Part shown: positions 38,725 through 46,312 of the stretch, one piece after another | Layout of the letters: the number at the start of each line of letters is the position of its first letter | Numbering within the stretch: position 1 is the stretch's first letter | Origin: CAYJBP01 sp964368605 | GTDB lineage: Bacteria; Bacillota; Dehalobacteriia; UBA4068 | Reading direction: 5' to 3' | NCBI GenBank assembly: GCA_964368605.1 | Contig: CAYJBP010000005.1 | Coordinates: 1-46,312 of the forward strand | Length of the DNA stretch: 46,312 nucleotides | The notes under the pieces: generated by a model | What the model saw: only the letters and a program-made list of their open reading frames with translations | Told to the model about the DNA's origin: nothing | Database searches by the model: none | Translations under genes and position numbers: made by a program

Positions 38725-41700
38725 TTAATTCCAGCCCCAAACCCTTTGCAAAAGCGTTACTACTTCAGCATGGGTAGTTGTGCCTTGCGGATCTAAAATA
38801 TTATTGCCTTTGCCTTGCATCAATTCAATGGCTACTGCCCATTGCAAACTGCTTACGGCATAGTCAGAAACCAGATCATGATCGGTAAAGGCTTCTAAAG
38901 AAGTAGAGGCCGTTATATCAAAACCACTGTACTCGGCATAGCGATAAAGTATAGCCGCCATTTGCTCACGGGTAATTGTGTCATCGGGGGCAAAGGTCTC
39001 GGCATCATAGCCATCAACAATGCCATTTTTCGCAGCCCAGGCCACAGCTTGGGCATAATAGGCATCGGCGGCTACATCGGCAAATGTTAATTCAGCGCCA
39101 TCTGTGGCTAAATCGCTATCTTCAGCTTGCATGCTTAAATCTAAGCGATAAAGTAGAGTTACCATCATAGCACGAGTAGCTTCGGTAGAAGGATTAAAGG
39201 TGGTATCGAATATACCGGCCAATAAGCCCTGCTTGGCAGCAAAATGCACCGCTTCATAATACCAGGCATCCAAGGCTACATCACTAAACATCGACTCTGT
39301 AACTGCTGCCGTGCCGATAAAATAATAGGAAAAATGATTGATAATAAAGGAAACAGTTTGTGTAATCGGGTCATATACTGTTTCTTGGGCTACTATTTGG
39401 CCTGCTTCGTCAATAAAATATACCACAATACTTTCCGCTGTTTCGCCATCTTGCAAAGTATAGGGCAAAGTTACATTAACTGTGCCGCCGCCTAAATCGC
39501 TAATTACTTTATCGCCTGCGATGATAGTTAAATCATAAATCGGACGATCGCCTACTTGCGCCTTTTGTTCTTCGCTTAAAGTTGAGGGATCTACTTTGGC
39601 TATTGTTAAAGTTACTTCTGCGCCGCTTTGTTGCTCAATTGCTTCTAAAGCAGTTTGCGAGAAGGCCAAAGTAGCAATTTCTGTTTCCACAATAAAGCGC
39701 AATTCGGCATCGGTGGCATCATTGGCCAATTCGGCAGGGTTAAAGGAGAAGTTAACGGTATTAGCTTCAGCTTCCGCATCGGCATTAAGCTCTACCAAGA
39801 TATCCAATACCGGCAAAGGTGCATCATTGTCTGCTCCATCAAAGCCGGCTGCTTCTTGCTCGGCAGCCAAATCGTCTAAGGCATCTTCCACCATTGATTG
39901 CAATAAGCCCTCATCTGCCGTAGCCCCGGCAATATTATCTTGGGTATTGGTAGCTAAATCGGTGCTTACGGTTACATTAATGCTTGGCTCGGTGGTTTCG
40001 GGATTGGGATTAGTGCCGGCATCAGTGCCAAGGCCGGTATCGGCATCAGTGCCGGTACCGATTCCGGCATTACCATCGCCGCGATCGGGGTTAGGCGGTT
40101 CCGGCAGTTTGTATAGGATAACTTGAGTGGGATCATTGAGATCTCTTTCCAGCTCGTAAACACCTACATTCACATCACTTATGCGCAGGGCGGCAAAATC
40201 AGCGGCCTGCTGTTCTGTGTCTTGACTTGCTAAGACGGCAACAATGCCTCTAACCATATCATCCGGATGCATAATCCCAATTGACGAGCCGGCCGACAGT
40301 GCGTTAATGCTAATCTGTTGATTAGGTAAATCTAGCAAGTATAATTCATTGATAATTACTCTGCCGGATAGGGTTACGTCGGCTAAGCCTGCCGTATCTT
40401 TGGAAGAGTCACCGCCGTGAAGCTGGCCTACGGCGCTATCTGTGATATTTATAATTGCATTGTTGTTTGCGTCACCGCTTCCGTAAACAGCGCTTATAAT
40501 AGTAGAATTCATGATGTCGACTGTAGCTTCGCCCACCGTTCCATGTTCTCCTTCGGCTAGAACAGTGTCTACAGTGCTATTTTCTATCGTTATTTTCGTC
40601 TCCAAAGCATGTTGATCGCTACTTGCGTGGCCGCCGAAAACTTCATCTACACGGGCATTGATTATTTTGATATTTGTTGCATTGGTATCTGGTGTCTCCG
40701 ATGATCGAGAATCGCTACCATCTCCGTGAACTTCAGCAACATGACCACCGTTGATTGTTACATTTGTCGTTCCGGTTATGCCACTTTCGCTGCCGCCGTA
40801 AATTTTTATACGCGGATTGTTTTCAGGGTTGTTGTTGTTGATTATTACGTTCGTTGTTACGGTTTCGCTACTATAACTACCGCCGCCGCCGTAAATGAAT
40901 CCCGGGTCATTAAATATGGCTTTTGATAAATCCACAGTTACTTGTGTTTCAGTGACTGTACCTTCAAGGCTTCCGCCGTAGACTTTATTCATCACGCCGC
41001 CATTCACTTGTACTATTGCTTTATCTATACTATCAGCGATCCCTCCACCATTACCGCCGAAAACATACCCGTCTTTATATGTATTTGATTCTGGGGATGC
41101 TAATCCTATTTCGCCACCATTGATCTGTACATTTGTGCTGATGCTGACAGAACCTCCACCATTTCCACCACCGTAAACATCTTCGGTGATAGTGGCCTCT
41201 CCGTCGATAGTTACGTTAGTATTACCTAAAACATCACTACTCTGTCCACCGCCGTAAACATTCTCGACTTTAGCAGTACCTTTCACGGTGACGTTAGTAT
41301 CGCCGGAGACATCCGCACCACCACTATTAGCACCACCACCGTAAATAGCTGTAACCTGGCCGCCGGTCATTGTGATCCTTGTGTCGCCGATTATCGTACC
41401 TGACTGCCTGCCACCGTAAATGGTCCACCCTGATATATCTATGTCCTCAAAGGTTATTGTTGTTGAATTACCAACGTCATTGTGCTTGCCCACAAGCAAG
41501 ATATCATTTCCTGCATCATACTCCCCGATTGCACCAGCATCCACATAAACAGAAGAAGTGCCGGGATCCTTACCCGCAACTATTATAAGATTTGTCCCAT
41601 TAGCATAAATATTACTACTGAAGTATGTTGGAGCTTCCACTCCATTACCGTCCGCCGAAACCCGACCCACAAAACTAAACATAAAAACCAACATAATCCC

Positions 41701-41757
41701 GAATAGCAAAAGATACTGCCCAAAACATATCTTTTTTTGACCTTTTTCCATTTTCAT
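38725..41757 (-). CDS. YGGG-repeat surface protein with three SLH motifs
   Basis: This 1010-aa exported protein starts at ATG 41757 (MKMEKGQKK), set by SD AAAGGAG; an in-frame ATG at 41796 would overlap the previous gene. The long signal peptide ends near VSADG (about 36). Residues about 80-480 are Gly/Thr/Asn/Val-rich imperfect repeats of 20-30 aa with the pattern YGGG...GxTNVTIxGG, probably a beta-solenoid. An acidic Asp/Ala-rich linker follows. The 150-aa domain shared with two neighbours is at about 667-816. Three SLH motifs (824-1010; ATRAM, ITREQ, TTHAE) anchor it to the wall. It is the second gene of a unit with the 974-aa protein, 31 nt apart. Confidence 0.87.
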   Translation of the reverse strand: MKMEKGQKKICFGQYLLLFGIMLVFMFSFVGRVSADGNGVEAPTYFSSNIYANGTNLIIVAGKDPGTSSVYVDAGAIGEYDAGNDILLVGKHNDVGNSTTITFEDIDISGWTIYGGRQSGTIIGDTRITMTGGQVTAIYGGGANSGGADVSGDTNVTVKGTAKVENVYGGGQSSDVLGNTNVTIDGEATITEDVYGGGNGGGSVSISTNVQINGGEIGLASPESNTYKDGYVFGGNGGGIADSIDKAIVQVNGGVMNKVYGGSLEGTVTETQVTVDLSKAIFNDPGFIYGGGGSYSSETVTTNVIINNNNPENNPRIKIYGGSESGITGTTNVTINGGHVAEVHGDGSDSRSSETPDTNATNIKIINARVDEVFGGHASSDQHALETKITIENSTVDTVLAEGEHGTVGEATVDIMNSTIISAVYGSGDANNNAIINITDSAVGQLHGGDSSKDTAGLADVTLSGRVIINELYLLDLPNQQISINALSAGSSIGIMHPDDMVRGIVAVLASQDTEQQAADFAALRISDVNVGVYELERDLNDPTQVILYKLPEPPNPDRGDGNAGIGTGTDADTGLGTDAGTNPNPETTEPSINVTVSTDLATNTQDNIAGATADEGLLQSMVEDALDDLAAEQEAAGFDGADNDAPLPVLDILVELNADAEAEANTVNFSFNPAELANDATDAELRFIVETEIATLAFSQTALEAIEQQSGAEVTLTIAKVDPSTLSEEQKAQVGDRPIYDLTIIAGDKVISDLGGGTVNVTLPYTLQDGETAESIVVYFIDEAGQIVAQETVYDPITQTVSFIINHFSYYFIGTAAVTESMFSDVALDAWYYEAVHFAAKQGLLAGIFDTTFNPSTEATRAMMVTLLYRLDLSMQAEDSDLATDGAELTFADVAADAYYAQAVAWAAKNGIVDGYDAETFAPDDTITREQMAAILYRYAEYSGFDITASTSLEAFTDHDLVSDYAVSSLQWAVAIELMQGKGNNILDPQGTTTHAEVVTLLQRVWGWN

Positions 41758-41788
41758 AACAAATTTCTCCTTTGTATTTTTTTTATAT

Positions 41789-44713
41789 TTAAGCATTAGA
41801 GCTAATCAGCTTGCCATCTTCACCTAAATCATGCCCATCAATTGTCGTGCCGGTAGCCATAGCGCCATCTTCATTAAAGTAATACCAAGAATTCTCTAGG
41901 TACTGCCAACCGGTAACCATTTCACCGTTAAGCCCAAGGAAATGCAACTTGCCCCCCTTCTCTTGCCAAGCATTAGTAATCATTAGGCCGCTATCTTCGG
42001 CGAAAAAGTACTGCTTGCCATTGATCGATTGCCAACCGCTCGCAAGGCCATTTTCCATATAATACCAATCATTGCCGGCGCTTAGCCAGCCGTTTGCGGC
42101 GGATTGGACAAAAAATGTATCGCCATTATTAACATTAAAGGAAACAGTTTGCTCTTCGTCGGAATAAACGGTTTTTTGAGGAATGGCAACTCCTTCCTCA
42201 TTAAGGACAAATCCCAAAAGATTAGAGCCTGTTTCGCCCTCTTTTAAAGGATGGGGTAGGGTAATATTTACCGAAGCACCGTCTTTTAATTCAAATGCGC
42301 TGCCATCACTATTGCTAACATTAACATTCAATATCTCGGAGTCTTTAGCAGCCGCTTTTTGTTCATCATTGAGTTCTTCCGGATCGACTTTTGTCATCGA
42401 AACGGTAAAAGAGTTGCCGGAATTGGTCGTTAATTGCTGAAGCCCTTCATTATCAAAAGCGATATTTCCCAAATCGCTTTCCAGCGTTAAAGAAGAATTT
42501 TCCTGCTTGGCCAAATCTTCTAAACCCTCAGGATCAAGCGTAATTTCCACTTTTTCCGTATCTTTTGGGGTATCAACTTTAATTTGCAAATCGGTTTTGT
42601 TTTGTTCTAAAAGGTCGTCTACTTTATCTTCCAGCTCGGTTTTGCTGAGCTCTTCTGTAACAGTGTTTTCCCCTAAACCTGAATCTTCGGTTAGAAGATT
42701 GTTTTGGGATTCTTCATTGTCACCTTTATCAATTGGTGGTGAATAAATGCCGAGAATGAGATGGTTATAGTTAAGTTTTAATATAAATCCTTGAGGATTG
42801 TTTAAAAGAGTTAATTTAGATATATCCGAGTCATTTGCATTAATAGCTATAATATCCCTCAATTTAGCGTCATCGGACAAAGCCATATAAATGCGAGCTA
42901 TATTGCCTAAGCTGCCTTCAATGTATAGATTAGAGCCCGTGGGTATAGTAATTCCGCTATCCGGCAAGCCTATTTGGATATTATCGGAAACATGTAATTC
43001 GTCAAAATATTCAATACCGCTAACCATAGCATTTCCCTTAATAGCTAATATAGCAATGGCAATTACATCATTAATATCAGAACCTCCAGCGCTGACTGTA
43101 CTAATATCTCCGCCTGAAATAGTTGTAATAGCCTTACCAACAATATCACCTTTATTGCAGCCACCGTAAATATTTAAGATAGTGCCGCCTTTGACGGTAA
43201 TATTAGTATTATCACCTATATCACCGTTTTTACTGCCACCGTAAATAGTTGAGATAATACCGCCCTCGACTATTATATTAGTATTGCCACCAATATTGCC
43301 GAAAATATCATTATCAGGATCATCAGGTGCTTCATCCATACCACCACCGTAGATAGTTGTAATATTACCGTTTTTGATTATTACTTCAGTGTTACCTGAA
43401 ATCCTGCTATTCAAGCCACCACCTACAATTGTCTCAACTGAGCCGCCTGTCATCGTGATTTTGGTGCCAGATAATTCAACATCACCATCATTATTATCAG
43501 CAGCCCCACCGTATATAGTATATTCGGAAAGATCGGCGTTATTAGTTAAGGAATCTACCACAGCATCTTCGCCATCTATCATGCCATTATCATTTTCGTC
43601 ATGGTATACCGTTGTATTTTCTCCTGTTCCTGCTACAATAAGTAAAGGAGAACCGTTGCCGTAGATTGCGTTGCCTATGACTTCCGGATCATATCTTATT
43701 GGTTCTACTTTGACAGTCAAATTGCCGTCAGTATCTACCTCAGCTTCAGGCTTGCCTATGCTGGAAAATTGAATTATTCCGGTGTTGTTGTTATCAATAT
43801 AGGTATCTTTTGCGTTTGTAACCACGGCATCTCCATTAACACCCCTATCAAAATCCCATGGCAAAACAACGATGATTAAAGCGTCTTCCGTTAGCCCCTC
43901 CGTTCCAATTGCAAAAGAATCAAAACCATTTGTTACAGAAGCACTATTAATACGGATACCATTTCCAGCACCTACACTTCCACCTCCTATATTAGACGTA
44001 CCCGAAACGGTTAGATTTCTTTCACCATAAACATAACCGCCATTAGCACCGCCACCGTAGATATCGATAATAACAGGGCCGTCAGCAATATTTATATTAG
44101 TATTTCCCCAAACATCACCATTATTCCCACCACCATAGACTACATTTTGGCTTATGTTAGCGGATATATTAATCTCAGTACTGCCCTCAATATAACCGTA
44201 ATAACTGCCACCATACACCTCTCCTCTAACATCACCGCCTGTGATAGTTAACTTAGTGTTGCCGCTAACATCACCGCCATTACTTCCGCCATAAAGGTGG
44301 GAATCAATCGTACCGCCTATGATAGTTATATCAGTATCACCTTCAATATCACCGTCACTACTGCCGCCGCCGTAGATAAGAGAAACATATCCGCCTGTCA
44401 TAGTGATCTTGGTACTTCCTGTATCTTCCGTATCGGCACCACCGTATACAGTAGCCCAGGAAAGGTCAGCATTTTCTACTACTACTACATCTTCATTGTC
44501 AACAACTCCGATAGAACCTTTGTCCCAATAGACAGTTGTAGTATCTTCTACTGTACCATCTACAATAAGCAAAGGAAATCCATTGCCGTAAATAGCATTA
44601 CCTTGTAATTCAGGCTTTGTCATTTCAGCCAAAGCCGTAGCCGAAGATAAACCAATCATCAAACAAAACACTAAAATAGTACTTAAAACAAATTTGGTTA
44701 ATTTCATATTCAT
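41789..44713 (-). CDS. YGGG-repeat surface protein with choline-binding-like wall repeats
   Basis: This 974-aa exported protein has a signal peptide (1-29, ATALA). Two blocks begin alike (LQGNAIYGNGFPLLIVDGT and VIGNAIYGNGSPLLIVAGT) and each leads into YGGG...GxTxITIxGG repeats like those of the next gene, so a beta-solenoid is likely. The 150-aa shared domain is at about 722-874. In place of SLH it ends with about five aromatic-Gly repeats of the CW-binding/choline-binding type (875-974: GNDWYYMENGLASGWQ, NSWYYFNEDGAMATG). It is the first gene of a two-gene unit. SD AGGAG lies 7 nt before the ATG. Confidence 0.85.
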   Translation of the reverse strand: MNMKLTKFVLSTILVFCLMIGLSSATALAEMTKPELQGNAIYGNGFPLLIVDGTVEDTTTVYWDKGSIGVVDNEDVVVVENADLSWATVYGGADTEDTGSTKITMTGGYVSLIYGGGSSDGDIEGDTDITIIGGTIDSHLYGGSNGGDVSGNTKLTITGGDVRGEVYGGSYYGYIEGSTEINISANISQNVVYGGGNNGDVWGNTNINIADGPVIIDIYGGGANGGYVYGERNLTVSGTSNIGGGSVGAGNGIRINSASVTNGFDSFAIGTEGLTEDALIIVVLPWDFDRGVNGDAVVTNAKDTYIDNNNTGIIQFSSIGKPEAEVDTDGNLTVKVEPIRYDPEVIGNAIYGNGSPLLIVAGTGENTTVYHDENDNGMIDGEDAVVDSLTNNADLSEYTIYGGAADNNDGDVELSGTKITMTGGSVETIVGGGLNSRISGNTEVIIKNGNITTIYGGGMDEAPDDPDNDIFGNIGGNTNIIVEGGIISTIYGGSKNGDIGDNTNITVKGGTILNIYGGCNKGDIVGKAITTISGGDISTVSAGGSDINDVIAIAILAIKGNAMVSGIEYFDELHVSDNIQIGLPDSGITIPTGSNLYIEGSLGNIARIYMALSDDAKLRDIIAINANDSDISKLTLLNNPQGFILKLNYNHLILGIYSPPIDKGDNEESQNNLLTEDSGLGENTVTEELSKTELEDKVDDLLEQNKTDLQIKVDTPKDTEKVEITLDPEGLEDLAKQENSSLTLESDLGNIAFDNEGLQQLTTNSGNSFTVSMTKVDPEELNDEQKAAAKDSEILNVNVSNSDGSAFELKDGASVNITLPHPLKEGETGSNLLGFVLNEEGVAIPQKTVYSDEEQTVSFNVNNGDTFFVQSAANGWLSAGNDWYYMENGLASGWQSINGKQYFFAEDSGLMITNAWQEKGGKLHFLGLNGEMVTGWQYLENSWYYFNEDGAMATGTTIDGHDLGEDGKLISSNA

Positions 44714-44742
44714 AATTCTACTCCTATTTATAATTTGAGATA

Positions 44743-44771
44743 ATTATAGCACATAGCTAGCCCTTTTTCAA
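44743..44771 (-). promoter_or_regulatory. Promoter of the YGGG-repeat two-gene unit
   Basis: On the minus strand TTGAAA (44771-44766), 17-bp spacer, TATAAT (44748-44743) with an extended -10 TG. The start is near 44736, about 23 nt before the ATG at 44713. Confidence 0.75.
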
Positions 44772-44801
44772 GGAATAAAATAATTTAATCATAAGAATTA
44801 C

Positions 44802-44830
44802 TTGCACCTTAGCTTAATTTATGTTACAAT
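44802..44830 (+). promoter_or_regulatory. Promoter of the short SLH gene
   Basis: TTGCAC (44802-44807), 17-bp spacer, TACAAT (44825-44830) with TG at 44822-44823. It is divergent from the promoter at 44743-44771, with 30 bp between the two -35 boxes. Confidence 0.65.
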
Positions 44831-44861
44831 TTTTACAAACCAGGTATTTAGGAGGAAGAAA

Positions 44862-45521
44862 ATGAAAAAATTTCTTATTTCGGCTATACTATTGAGCACA
44901 ATTTTGTTTTTAGCCAATGCGCAGCCTGCTTTAGCAGCAGATGCAGATAATGCAAGTGCCACCACCCTGCCCCAATTTGAGGATATTGATATTAATGGTT
45001 TTGATTATCAAGCCGTGAAGTATGTTGTGGAAAATGATTTGATGAACGGTGTTAGCCCTACCCTATTCGATACAGACTCCACCCTTACCCGGGCAATGTT
45101 TACCACTATATTATGGCGCATGACAGGTGAGCCTGTGGTTAATTATGCCTTAAGCTTTGAAGATGTTAATGAAGATATGTGGTATACCGAAGCCATACGC
45201 TGGGCAACTTCAATAGGCCTGGTAGAAGGTTATAGCAGCGAATTTTTCAATACAAATGCAGCGATAAACCGTGAACAAATAGCCACCATCCTTTATCGTT
45301 ATGAGCAAAATATTATGGGCGGCGGCTTTGAGGAACAATGGTCATTTACCATACCCTTTTCCGATGCCTCATCTATACCAGAATGGGCTTTGGAAGCCTT
45401 TAGTTATATGTTGAGCAAAAATGTAATAGCAGGCTTAGATGACGGCAGCCTAGGCCCGCAAAACACCGTCTCTCGTTTAGATGTGGCAACTATTATGATG
45501 CTTTACTTGGAGGCTAAATAG
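44862..45521 (+). CDS. Short SLH-domain protein
   Basis: This 219-aa exported protein starts at ATG 44862 (SD AGGAGG at 44850-44855; an in-frame ATG at 44802 lies at the promoter). Signal peptide 1-27 (ANAQPALA). Nearly all of the mature part is three SLH motifs: FEDIDINGFDYQAVKYVVEN with TRAMF, FEDVNEDMWYTEAIRWA with NREQI, and FSDASSIPEWALEAFSYM with SRLDV. There is no other domain. It could be a wall-coating peptide, a spacer or competitor for SLH binding sites, or a subunit that carries partners. A terminator follows. Confidence 0.88.
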   Translation: MKKFLISAILLSTILFLANAQPALAADADNASATTLPQFEDIDINGFDYQAVKYVVENDLMNGVSPTLFDTDSTLTRAMFTTILWRMTGEPVVNYALSFEDVNEDMWYTEAIRWATSIGLVEGYSSEFFNTNAAINREQIATILYRYEQNIMGGGFEEQWSFTIPFSDASSIPEWALEAFSYMLSKNVIAGLDDGSLGPQNTVSRLDVATIMMLYLEAK

Positions 45522-45573
45522 GGGTTTGCGAGTGAGTATTTGCGGATAATTAAAATATTACTGAATAAAAAAG

Positions 45574-45608
45574 TGGGGCGGTTGCATTAAGCAGCCGCCC
45601 TTATTCTT
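45574..45608 (+). terminator. Terminator of the short SLH gene
   Basis: GGGCGGTTGC (45576-45585), loop ATTAA, GCAGCCGCCC (45591-45600): ten pairs with one G-T, preceded by A-rich sequence and followed by TTATTCTTTC. Confidence 0.85.
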
Positions 45609-46083
45609 TCGTCTATTTGTAAAACTACTCTGCAAAAAATTCTCGAAATTATTTGCCAAAATCTTCTCCGCTAAACAATGGCACTCTGCTGGCAAATATG
45701 CCCGTTTTGTTCTTGGCGATGGCAATAACTGCCATGATAATTGCCTTTGATGATAAAATACCTGCCAGATCTGTTGCATTTCTTAATTCGGAAATAGTTT
45801 TCGCATAAAGTAGCAAATTCAATATATAAAAATTGCTCTAGATTGCTACAACGATAGTTAAAATCTATATCCTTACTATACTAACCGAGAACAGCCATTA
45901 ATCCCGGCACAAGATTAAATTCCTGCTCAAAGTCATTACGCATGGATAAGGCAAAAAATCATCGCCTTAATCAGCCTTTTGAGGCATCGTGTGCGAGTTT
46001 GCTTGGAATTTAGGGTGTAGGTAGCCAAGAGTAAAATTTAAAAGAAAAATCAATTTGCAATATCAAGTTAAACATTTTATATA
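45609..46083. other. Mostly non-coding tail region
   Basis: No convincing gene. A plus-strand frame without a start or SD is open from 45623 to TAA 45806-45808 and encodes a hydrophobic stretch (LANMPVLFLAMAITAMIIAF), which may be the end of a decayed membrane protein. The remainder to 46083 is AT-rich with no feature I can support. Confidence 0.35.
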
Positions 46084-46112
46084 TTGTGTTTTAATTTTCC
46101 TTTATGTATAAT
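46084..46112 (+). promoter_or_regulatory. Putative promoter near the right edge
   Basis: TTGTGT (46084-46089), 17-bp spacer, TATAAT (46107-46112) preceded by TG (46105-46106). It could start a transcript of about 100 nt that ends at the terminator 46185-46220. Confidence 0.5.
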
Positions 46113-46118
46113 AACAAA

Positions 46119-46222
46119 TGCATACCTAACAAGCTACAGAACAAGACAAAGTGTCCTATTTTAAACATAATAAAAATGTTGCAAAAAAAACACTGTTGCA
46201 TAGTTGCAAAAGTGTTTTTTCT
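46119..46222 (+). ncRNA. Candidate short RNA between promoter and terminator
   Basis: The predicted start is near 46119 and the predicted end near 46222. No reading frame of more than a few codons exists inside. A small hairpin GACA/TGTC (about 46145-46155) precedes the terminator stem. There is no similarity to a known RNA family that I recognise. Confidence 0.25.
46185..46220 (+). terminator. Terminator near the right edge
   Basis: AAAAAACACT and AGTGTTTTTT (10 pairs), a G-A mismatch, then TTGCA (46196-46200), loop TAGT, TGCAA (46205-46209). It ends in six T. The A-rich left arm means it can also work on the minus strand. Confidence 0.75.
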
Positions 46223-46312
46223 CGTATTCAGTTTGGTCAAAAAAGCCCCTTTATGATACTCTCATATTTTCAAGGGTTTGTGTTATTAGCAGTCAAAAAA
46301 GATGTCATCCTG

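Noticed and set aside
39596..40126. Long plus-strand frame (176 codons) inside the SLH gene
   Set aside because: It is Ser/Ala/Val low-complexity antisense of a repeat-coding gene, with no SD; a shadow of the real minus-strand gene.
45558..45779. 73-codon minus-strand frame after the short SLH gene
   Set aside because: It overlaps the terminator of that gene, lacks an SD and shows no protein-like pattern.
1..46312. CRISPR array, rRNA, intact insertion sequence or phage genes
   Set aside because: No regularly spaced short repeats with spacers, no rRNA-like stretches, and no transposase, integrase or phage structural proteins were found; only ParA and response-regulator relics hint at a lost mobile element.

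Overview
The window looks like the chromosome of an anaerobic, amino-acid- or peptide-fermenting member of the Firmicutes (Bacillota). The evidence is: a Firmicutes-type F1Fo ATP synthase operon; strong Shine-Dalgarno (SD) sites of the AGGAGG type with several TTG and GTG starts; near-consensus SigA-type promoters; a glycine/sarcosine/betaine-reductase-type selenoprotein; and a set of S-layer-homology (SLH) surface proteins. I cannot name a genus. Non-coding DNA is very AT-rich and the genes are moderate in GC.

Layout. 1-141: start of a secreted-protein gene that runs off the left edge. 609-8355: ATP synthase operon in the order AtpZ-like, AtpI-like, atpB, E, F, H, A, G, D, C, followed in the same direction by a CobW/COG0523 metal-chaperone GTPase, then a terminator. 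8562-11201 (minus): a two-gene unit for component B of a Grd-type reductase. Its GrdB-like member is a selenoprotein with an in-frame UGA at 8823-8825 and a SECIS-like hairpin. The unit is read from a perfect consensus promoter buried in a 21-bp-arm palindrome and is divergent from a TetR-family regulator (11427-12098). 12286-12849: a PTPS/QueD-like protein with a zinc ribbon and its own palindrome-covered perfect promoter. 12904-13500: gene graveyard with a frameshifted ParA and a truncated response regulator. 13613-14377 (minus): nitrilase-family amidase between repeats.

15047-26711: a likely peptide or amide catabolic island. It holds two paralogous metalloenzymes of the M29/NicX-like fold, a PepV-like M20 dipeptidase, a large HTH regulator, a complete oligopeptide-type ABC importer (lipoprotein, two permeases, two ATPases) and an Asp/Glu/hydantoin racemase. 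27147-30993: a Zn/Mn-type ABC ATPase and permease, then peroxiredoxin AhpC and an AhpF-like reductase with permuted domain order. Both units have similar palindromes at their predicted transcription starts, which suggests shared metal or peroxide control.

31318-45521: cell-surface region. It holds a small lipoprotein, a 1258-aa GLUG/SLH protein, a 725-aa secreted protein ending in copper-amine-oxidase-N-like repeats, a 1010-aa YGGG-repeat/SLH protein, a 974-aa YGGG-repeat protein with choline-binding-like wall repeats instead of SLH, and a 219-aa protein that is almost only SLH. Three of them share a roughly 150-aa domain just before the wall anchor, so the anchor module has been swapped. Gene fossils, including an SLH fragment, lie in the gaps. 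The last 0.8 kb is mostly non-coding and may carry a short terminator-ended RNA.

No tRNA, rRNA, CRISPR array or intact insertion sequence was seen. The strongest candidates for something undescribed are the orphan selenoprotein component B with its palindromic promoter, the paired M29/NicX-like island, and the anchor-swapping surface-protein cluster. All functions are read from sequence alone.
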